Source: an uncultured Oscillospiraceae bacterium
GTDB lineage: Bacteria > Bacillota > Clostridia > Oscillospirales > Acutalibacteraceae
DNA: 6,205 nucleotides
Direction: 5' to 3'
NCBI GenBank assembly: GCA_900545625.1
Contig: UQZS01000083.1
Location: forward strand, 1-6,205
The notes beneath the pieces are model-generated. The model saw only the letters and a list, made by a program, of their open reading frames with translations. It searched no databases and was not told where the DNA came from. The position numbers and the translations under genes were made by a program. Shown in pieces: positions 1 to 4,503 of the stretch; within the stretch, counting starts at the first letter, position 1, and the number at the start of each line of letters is the position of its first letter.

Positions 1-8
1 CGCGACAT

Positions 9-27
9 TTCCCCGCACTGCGGGGAA
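9..27. repeat. Perfect inverted repeat, 8-bp stem, 3-base loop
   Basis: The arms TTCCCCGC and GCGGGGAA are exact reverse complements around the loop ACT, giving a strong GC-rich hairpin on either strand. It lies about 70 bases beyond the divIVA stop. No run of T follows on either strand, so it does not fit a standard intrinsic terminator. It could be part of a 3' end, or of the leader of the next gene outside the window. The hairpin is seen directly; its role is unknown. Confidence 0.5.
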
Positions 28-30
28 TCA

Positions 31-44
31 CCCCTGACAAGGGG
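31..44. repeat. Short inverted repeat, 5-bp stem, 4-base loop
   Basis: CCCCT and AGGGG flank the loop GACA, three bases from the preceding 8-bp hairpin, so the two form a tandem pair. On the plus strand a run of six T (56-61) lies 11 bases past the stem, too far for a standard terminator. On the minus strand no T-run follows. It may be a structured spacer or a piece of an upstream leader for a gene to the left. Confidence 0.35.
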
Positions 45-70
45 AGCAAAAGACATTTTTTGACACGCTC

Positions 71-89
71 AGAGGGCATAAAGCCCCCT
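71..89 (-). terminator. Possible hairpin directly after divIVA
   Basis: In the minus-strand transcript AGGGGGC (89-83) can pair with GCCCUCU (77-71), including one G-U pair, around the loop UUUAU. The stem begins four bases after the divIVA stop codon, where a terminator or 3'-stabilising stem would sit. The following bases are GAGCGUG rather than a U-tract, so a classical intrinsic terminator is not supported. It may be a weak or factor-dependent 3' end, or the transcript may continue leftwards. Confidence 0.3.
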
Positions 90-93
90 GCCG

Positions 94-1065
94 TTATTTT
101 TTCTTGAAGAAGCTCTTGAAGGAGACAGCGGAATCATCATCCTTGTCGTCCGCCTCTGCCTCGTCCGCAGATTCTTCGATCGTTGCGTATGTATGCCCTG
201 CGGACTCGGTGTCCTCTTCCTCATCTGCAAACGCAGAGAAATCCAGCGTAAAGCCGTCATCTGTGTCCGCAGCGTCTTCGGATTCGGCGGGGGCAGCTGC
301 TTCCGCAGTTTCCTCCTGCGGTTCTTCTTCATCCGCGTCACCGGAGGAAATATCCTCAAAGGATTCTTGCACGCTCTCGGGTTCGTCTGCTGCTTCGGGC
401 GCGGCAGATGCTTCCGCCGAGTTCTCCGCTTCGGCAGCCGCCGGTTCGGACGCCGTTTCCGCTTCCGCATTCTCGGCCTGCGGCGCCGGCTTTTCCTCTG
501 CCGGCATTTCCTGCTCGACATATTCAGGGATCGAATTGATCAGATTCAAATGCTCTTTGTAAAGCGAAAGCAGGTTTGCGCGGAATTCGCCGGCCTTCTT
601 TTGCAGCATTTCAAATTCCAGGCTTTCCTTCATCACCTTGCGGTTAACTGCGCCCAAAATTTCGTCGGCATCCTTTTTGCTTTGCAGCACGACCGCGTCC
701 GCTTCCGCTTTTGCGTTCGCAATGATCTCATGCGCCTGCGCTTCTGCTTCAGCGCGCTTCTGGTCGGCATCCTTCTGCGCCTGCTCAAGCGTGCCTGCAA
801 CGCTTTCCTTTGCGTCGCGGACGATCTTGTCAGCAAGCGTCTGCGCGGAGATGAGCGCCTTTCTGAGGCTGTCCTCTTCCTCCTTATACTGCTCGACCTT
901 ATTGGCAAGCAGGCTGATCTTTTTGATCAACTCGCCGTTTTCCTTGAACATCTGTTCATAGGAGGACGTGACCTCGGCAAAAAAGCTGTCCACATCGTCG
1001 GCGCGGTAAGCCCCGCGCCCCGTTGCCTGGAAGGACTTAGCCTTCAGAGTTTCCGGAGTAAGCAT
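94..1065 (-). CDS. divIVA: DivIVA-family cell-division/polarity protein
   Basis: A cytoplasmic coiled-coil scaffold that in Gram-positives binds curved membrane at septa and poles and recruits division or polarity partners. The N-terminal DivIVA domain is clear: MLTPETLKAKSF, then GRGAYRADDVDSFF at about residues 16-29. Long heptad-like helices follow to about residue 183. Residues ~184-310 are a low-complexity Ala/Glu/Asp linker, and the protein ends in a basic aromatic tail, SFKSFFKKK. At 323 aa it is longer than Bacillus DivIVA (164 aa), almost entirely through this extension. I chose ATG 1065 because GGTGGA lies 9 bases upstream and the family begins M-L-T-P. The in-frame GTG 1086 and ATG 1083 lack a ribosome site and would add residues ahead of the conserved start. 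It follows sepF by 31 bases and is probably cotranscribed. The membrane-loop Phe of Bacillus is not obvious. Family assignment is firm; the specific role (pole, septum or growth) is inference. Confidence 0.93.
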   Translation of the reverse strand: MLTPETLKAKSFQATGRGAYRADDVDSFFAEVTSSYEQMFKENGELIKKISLLANKVEQYKEEEDSLRKALISAQTLADKIVRDAKESVAGTLEQAQKDADQKRAEAEAQAHEIIANAKAEADAVVLQSKKDADEILGAVNRKVMKESLEFEMLQKKAGEFRANLLSLYKEHLNLINSIPEYVEQEMPAEEKPAPQAENAEAETASEPAAAEAENSAEASAAPEAADEPESVQESFEDISSGDADEEEPQEETAEAAAPAESEDAADTDDGFTLDFSAFADEEEDTESAGHTYATIEESADEAEADDKDDDSAVSFKSFFKKK

Positions 1066-1074
1066 ACTTCTGAT

Positions 1075-1080
1075 TCCACC
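1075..1080 (-). promoter_or_regulatory. Ribosome binding site deciding the divIVA start
   Basis: GGTGGA on the minus strand lies 9 bases before ATG 1065. The upstream candidates GTG 1086 and ATG 1083 are preceded by AT-rich sequence without purine-rich complementarity. This supports the shorter protein that starts at the conserved MLTP. Confidence 0.6.
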
Positions 1081-1096
1081 CATCACAAATTATTGA

Positions 1097-1561
1097 TTAA
1101 AAGAATACACCGTTGTTTTCGAGCTCGTCCAAAAGGTCGCCCATAACATCCACATTGTAGGGCGTGATGATGAACGTGCTGTTCGCCACGCGTTTGAACT
1201 GCCCGCCGTTGGCATAGGCAACACCGCTCAAAAAGTCCACAAGCCGCCGTGCAACCTCACGGTTGGCAGATTCCAAATTGAGCACCACCGTGCGTTTTTC
1301 GTTGAGATTGTCTGCTACAGCACGCGCTTCCTCAAAGCTCTCGGGCTTGGCAAGCACAACTTGCAGACGCGCCGTGGTGTGGATATTGACGACATTGTCC
1401 CCGGCATCCCGCTCACGTTCACGCGCGCGGCGCGCGGGACGGCGCGGCTCTTCGGGCTCCTCTTCGCCCGCATCCGAACGGAAATCGTCGGATTCCAGCT
1501 CGTCGTAATAATCGTCCTCCGAAACGTTGACCATGTTTTTGACCTTATCCAAGAAGCTCAT
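1097..1561 (-). CDS. sepF: Cell division protein SepF
   Basis: SepF (YlmF) is a membrane anchor and bundler of FtsZ that helps assemble the division septum. The 154-aa length is typical. Residues 1-13 (MSFLDKVKNMVNV) form the expected amphipathic membrane-targeting helix. Residues ~15-55 are a charged, Glu/Arg-rich disordered linker. From about residue 57 the core domain runs through VVNIHTTARLQVVLAKP, VVLNLESANREVARRLVDFLSGVAYANGG and TFIITPYNVDV, matching the SepF dimerisation and FtsZ-binding fold. ATG 1561 has a strong ribosome site, and the gene starts 20 bases after yggS. The linker is strikingly Arg/Glu-rich with GC-heavy codons. Expression probably comes from read-through plus the promoter inside yggS. 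In Bacillus, sepF is followed by ylmG and ylmH; here divIVA follows directly. Confidence 0.96.
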   Translation of the reverse strand: MSFLDKVKNMVNVSEDDYYDELESDDFRSDAGEEEPEEPRRPARRARERERDAGDNVVNIHTTARLQVVLAKPESFEEARAVADNLNEKRTVVLNLESANREVARRLVDFLSGVAYANGGQFKRVANSTFIITPYNVDVMGDLLDELENNGVFF

Positions 1562-1568
1562 AATTTGT

Positions 1569-1575
1569 CCCTCCT
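1569..1575 (-). promoter_or_regulatory. Strong ribosome binding site of sepF
   Basis: AGGAGGG lies 7 bases before ATG 1561, close to the ideal Shine-Dalgarno sequence. It is the best ribosome site seen in the window. It sits in the short gap after yggS, so sepF does not depend on translational coupling. Confidence 0.8.
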
Positions 1576-1581
1576 GTAGGA

Positions 1582-2307
1582 TCAGTAAATGCGCGGGCCG
1601 AAAATCTTAGAGCCGACCCGAATATGGTTCGAACCCGCGCGGATCGCCTCGGCATAGTCGCCGGACATACCCATGGATAGAATATTCATAGATACATTAT
1701 CTATTTTTTTTGCGCCGATGTCAACATACATATTGTATATATTTTCAAAATATTTACAAAGTTCTGCCGCCCTGTCGCAAATGGGCGGAATGGTCATCAA
1801 CCCGCAGATGTGCATGCCCTCGATCTCCGCCATTTCCGCGATGCGTTCGGACGTTTCTTCGGGCATAAAGCCTGTCTTGCTCTCTTCGCGCCCGATGTTG
1901 ACCTCTATGAGCACGTCGGTCACAAGCCCTTTTTTCACAGACTGCTTGCCGATCTCACGCGCGACTTTCAGCGAATCGACCGATTCGATCATATCCACCT
2001 CGCCGACGATCTGCGCGACCTTGTTGGTCTGTAAATGCCCGATCAGGTTTTTGCGCACGCCTTCAAGGTGCAGATTCGGCTTTTTGCGCAGCAGCTCCTG
2101 CACGCGGTTTTCCCCAATGAGGGTAATGCCGCAGTCGATGGCGTGGTTGATGAAACGCTCCTCCACCGTTTTGGTGACCGCCATAAAGTCGATGTCCGCT
2201 TCGGTTCTGCCCGAGTCCTCGGCAGCGCGGGCGATCTCCTCGCGAATGGCCTTCAGGTTATATTCTATGTCCCTAAAGCGCTGCTCATCCCAGGATTTTT
2301 CCGTCAT
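1582..2307 (-). CDS. yggS: YggS/YlmE family PLP homeostasis protein
   Basis: A single-domain, alanine-racemase-like TIM barrel that binds pyridoxal 5'-phosphate and keeps free PLP and amino/keto acid pools in balance; no enzymatic reaction is firmly established for the family. The 241-aa length is normal. The PLP lysine is K46 in MAVTKT. Other family motifs are GENRVQELL, LIGHLQTNK, VLIEVNIGREESKTGF, CGLMTIPP, LSMGMSGDYAEAI and HIRVGSKIFGPR, the last two forming the phosphate-binding end. The usual Trp-His before IGHLQ is replaced by Lys-Asn (VRKNLIG), a small departure. The start overlaps the end of the HlyD-like gene by 23 bases. A stretch at 1681-1760, encoding the variable segment before LSMGMS, is very AT-rich and carries a likely promoter for sepF-divIVA. 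The position immediately before sepF matches ylmE of Bacillus and other Firmicutes. Confidence 0.95.
   Translation of the reverse strand: MTEKSWDEQRFRDIEYNLKAIREEIARAAEDSGRTEADIDFMAVTKTVEERFINHAIDCGITLIGENRVQELLRKKPNLHLEGVRKNLIGHLQTNKVAQIVGEVDMIESVDSLKVAREIGKQSVKKGLVTDVLIEVNIGREESKTGFMPEETSERIAEMAEIEGMHICGLMTIPPICDRAAELCKYFENIYNMYVDIGAKKIDNVSMNILSMGMSGDYAEAIRAGSNHIRVGSKIFGPRIY
1696..1724 (-). promoter_or_regulatory. Near-consensus sigma-A promoter inside yggS, facing sepF-divIVA
   Basis: On the minus strand the -35 box TTGACA (1724-1719) is perfect. A spacer of exactly 17 bases containing an eight-A tract follows, then the -10 box GATAAT (1701-1696), one mismatch from TATAAT. Upstream sequence (about 1725-1760) is strongly AT-rich, like an UP element. 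The predicted transcription start is near 1689, giving sepF a leader of about 130 bases. The whole element lies within the yggS reading frame. The boxes are seen directly; activity is inferred. Confidence 0.7.
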
Positions 2308-3574
2308 ACAGGTCTGTCCCTTCTATAATGATCTCATCATATAATTCGACATATCCGCTTTGCGGGTTGCCGTTGTCGTCCGTCGGCGTGACGCACACGG
2401 AATATTCGCTGTCGGAATAGGCGATCTCCACCTTTTTGAACTCTACAAGATTGCCGCTGACCACGTACACGCCCTGTACGCCGTCCACTTCGCGAATAGC
2501 GCGGTTGTCGACGCGGAATCCCGTGATCTCGTCAAACACAAGCCGCACCTGTTCCTTGCGAAGCGAAGCGTATTGCTGGTTCATCAAATTGCTTTGCAGC
2601 ACCAGCACCGTTTGCCCGTCCTCTGCGGGAAGCACCGATACGACCGTCGCACGGACGCTCTCGGCAGAGGTCAAGGGGAATTCGGCGGTCAGGGTATCGC
2701 CCGAAACGACGCCCGCCGCCGTCTGCGTATCCAATACGCAGACAAGATACCAATTAAACGCATCTACGAGCTTGCCCATACAGTTTTGCAGCTCGCTTTG
2801 CGAGGTTGCTTCGGCGGAGAGCGCTGCGGCAAGCTCCGGACCCGTCGCGGACAGCACATCGTCATAGGCGATCACATTTTCATAGCCGTCCACGTGGCTG
2901 ATATAATAGCCGGGATTGTCCGCTGTCACCGTGGTATAGCCGCCCGACGCGCTTTGCAGCTCGGAAAGCCGCGCGCGCAGCGCGGTGAGCTTTTCGGTCG
3001 GGTCTATGACCGTGCCCGTGGAAAGCTGGCGTGAGGTGATTGCCTCGCATATTGCGTCCTCATAGCTTTCGTATTCATCCATATTCCCGCTGCGCATCGC
3101 GAGCACATAGCTTTGTGCCGCGCTGTAGATCTGCTCTTCAAGCACATCCACATCCGCCGTGCTCGCACCGATCTTGTTTTGCAGCGATTCGAAGTAGGCG
3201 ATGTCCTCCTCGACCTGCTGCAATTCGGTATAATTGCGCGCAGCTTCTTCGGAACCGAATACCACCGCTACCGCATCGCCGCTTGCCACGCGGTGCCCGT
3301 CCGTCACAAGCGGCACAAGCGTGCCCGCCGCATCGGCACGGATGTAGCTTTCATCGCGTACCACAAAGCCCTCCACCGTCACGGCGTTGTCCACAGTGGT
3401 TTCCAGCGCGATCTCGGTTTCAACGGGTGAATAATTGATGCGGAAGATCTGGTACACACTCACGCCGACCACCAAAACGGCAAGCAACGCGTACAAAATA
3501 TTCGTGCTTTTTTTGCGCTTCGGATGCAGCGGCACTACCTTGCCGCCATCCTGTTTTTCTATTCGGTTGGGCAT
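2285..3574 (-). CDS. Membrane-anchored HlyD-like (membrane-fusion/adaptor) protein, role unknown
   Basis: A 429-aa protein with a cytoplasmic basic start (KRKK, residues 19-22), one membrane helix at about 25-44 and a large extracytoplasmic part. Residues ~65-110 resemble the first half of a lipoyl/biotinyl-like domain (VEGFVVRDE, AAGTLVPLVTDGHRVASGD). Residues ~118-215 are helical and Glu/Gln-rich, as in the helical hairpin of HlyD adaptors. NPGYYISHVDGYE then resembles the returning lipoyl half, followed by beta-rich segments ending in GVYVVSGNLVEFKKVEI. Similar HlyD-like proteins are, from memory, found beside yggS-sepF in Clostridia, but I know of no defined function. No ABC ATPase or permease is in the window, so a transport role is not supported; a structural or envelope role linked to division is speculation. 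It overlaps miaA by 16 bases and yggS by 23, so it is probably translationally coupled. ATG 3574 has only a weak ribosome site (AGGCGG). Confidence 0.85.
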   Translation of the reverse strand: MPNRIEKQDGGKVVPLHPKRKKSTNILYALLAVLVVGVSVYQIFRINYSPVETEIALETTVDNAVTVEGFVVRDESYIRADAAGTLVPLVTDGHRVASGDAVAVVFGSEEAARNYTELQQVEEDIAYFESLQNKIGASTADVDVLEEQIYSAAQSYVLAMRSGNMDEYESYEDAICEAITSRQLSTGTVIDPTEKLTALRARLSELQSASGGYTTVTADNPGYYISHVDGYENVIAYDDVLSATGPELAAALSAEATSQSELQNCMGKLVDAFNWYLVCVLDTQTAAGVVSGDTLTAEFPLTSAESVRATVVSVLPAEDGQTVLVLQSNLMNQQYASLRKEQVRLVFDEITGFRVDNRAIREVDGVQGVYVVSGNLVEFKKVEIAYSDSEYSVCVTPTDDNGNPQSGYVELYDEIIIEGTDLYDGKILG

Positions 3575-4503
3575 TCGGTCACCGCCTTTGCAATATCCAG
3601 CGCCTGTTCGAGCAATTCATTGCTCGGACAGGCATCCGGGTACAGCCAATGGATGGCTTTGTTTCGTTTGAACCACGTGATCTGCCGCTTTGCGTAGCGG
3701 CGCGTGGCGCGTTTGAGGTTTTCGACCGCTGTTTCCGGCGGCAATTCGCCGTCTAAAAAAGGTTTCAATTCCTTGTAGCCGATCGCCTGCGCAGCGGTCG
3801 CGGCGTTCGCGGTAAAAAATGCGCGCGCCTCGGCCAACAGCCCTGCAGCGAGCATGTCATCCACGCGGCGGTCGATACGGTCATACAGTACGGCGCGGTC
3901 ACGGAAATTCAAACCGATATAGGTTGCCGCATACGGTGAGGGCATATTGTGTGAAGCTGCGTCCAGCCGCGAGGGCTGTTCGCCGGTCTGCATGAGGACC
4001 TCCAATGCGCGCACAATACGTTTTTTATCGTTTGCGTGCAGCCGCCGCGCGGTCTGTTCATCCGATTCGGCAAGTTTTTGCAGCATCGCTTCGCCGCCCA
4101 TTTCGTCATACTGCGCTTCGAGTGTTTCTCGAAGCCTCGGGTCAACAGGAACTTCGACGAACGCCGTGCCCGAAAGCAGGTTATCCACATACAGCCCCGT
4201 GCCGCCCGCCAAAATGACGGTTTTGCCGCGCGAATGGATATCCCGGATACAGGCGGCTGCGTCACGCACATAAGACGCGACGCTATAAGGCGTTTCGGGG
4301 GAAAGAATGCTTAGCATATGATGCGGCACGCCGCGCATTTCCGCCGTTGTGGGCTTTGCGGACGCAATATCCATGCCACGGTAAATCTGCATGGAATCCG
4401 CCGATACGACCTCGCCGTTCAAGCGCAGCGCAAGCTCGACGGCAAGCGCCGTTTTGCCCGAGGCGGTCGGCCCCACCACGGCGAGCACGGGGATGCGCGC
4501 CAT
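3559..4503 (-). CDS. miaA: tRNA dimethylallyltransferase MiaA
   Basis: Transfers the dimethylallyl group from DMAPP to N6 of A37 in tRNAs that read codons starting with U, forming i6A, the precursor of ms2i6A. The 314-aa length is typical. Visible motifs are the P-loop GPTASGKT (residues 11-18), ADSMQIYRGMDIASAKPT (35-52) with the catalytic Asp, VPHHML (59-64), AGGTGLYV (99-106), NDKKRIVRALEV and the C-terminal RRYAKRQITWFKRN, which contacts tRNA. ATG 4503 is preferred over GTG 4506: GGGAGGG lies 7 bases upstream of the ATG but only 4 from the GTG. The mutL stop and this start share one base (TGATG), a classical coupling arrangement. miaA directly after mutL is a common bacterial order. The end overlaps the HlyD-like gene by 16 bases. 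The hfq gene that often follows miaA is absent. Confidence 0.97.
   Translation of the reverse strand: MARIPVLAVVGPTASGKTALAVELALRLNGEVVSADSMQIYRGMDIASAKPTTAEMRGVPHHMLSILSPETPYSVASYVRDAAACIRDIHSRGKTVILAGGTGLYVDNLLSGTAFVEVPVDPRLRETLEAQYDEMGGEAMLQKLAESDEQTARRLHANDKKRIVRALEVLMQTGEQPSRLDAASHNMPSPYAATYIGLNFRDRAVLYDRIDRRVDDMLAAGLLAEARAFFTANAATAAQAIGYKELKPFLDGELPPETAVENLKRATRRYAKRQITWFKRNKAIHWLYPDACPSNELLEQALDIAKAVTECPTE
4115..4135. repeat. Perfect 8-bp inverted repeat inside miaA
   Basis: GCTTCGAG and CTCGAAGC are exact reverse complements around the loop TGTTT. It lies within the coding sequence for LRETLEAQ of MiaA. No T-run follows on the minus strand, so it is not a terminator. It may be coincidental, or an mRNA stem that affects processing or decay. 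Confidence 0.3.

Noticed and set aside
104..562. Plus-strand Ser/Ala-rich frame resembling a low-complexity surface protein
   Set aside because: It is the antisense of the acidic DivIVA linker; Glu and Ala codons read as Ser and Ala on the other strand.
1083..1086. Upstream GTG/ATG starts for divIVA
   Set aside because: No ribosome binding site precedes them, and they would add seven or six residues before the conserved MLTP start.
193..1146. Plus-strand open frame (317 codons) opposite divIVA
   Set aside because: It mirrors the Ala/Glu-rich and coiled-coil codons of divIVA, producing Arg/Phe/Leu-rich sequence with no family resemblance. The minus-strand gene is certain.
2328..2340. Dyad ATGAT-CTC-ATCAT near the yggS start, with TATAAT on the plus strand
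   Set aside because: It lies inside the codons for DEIII of the HlyD-like protein. TATAAT faces the wrong way and no -35 box fits on the minus strand.
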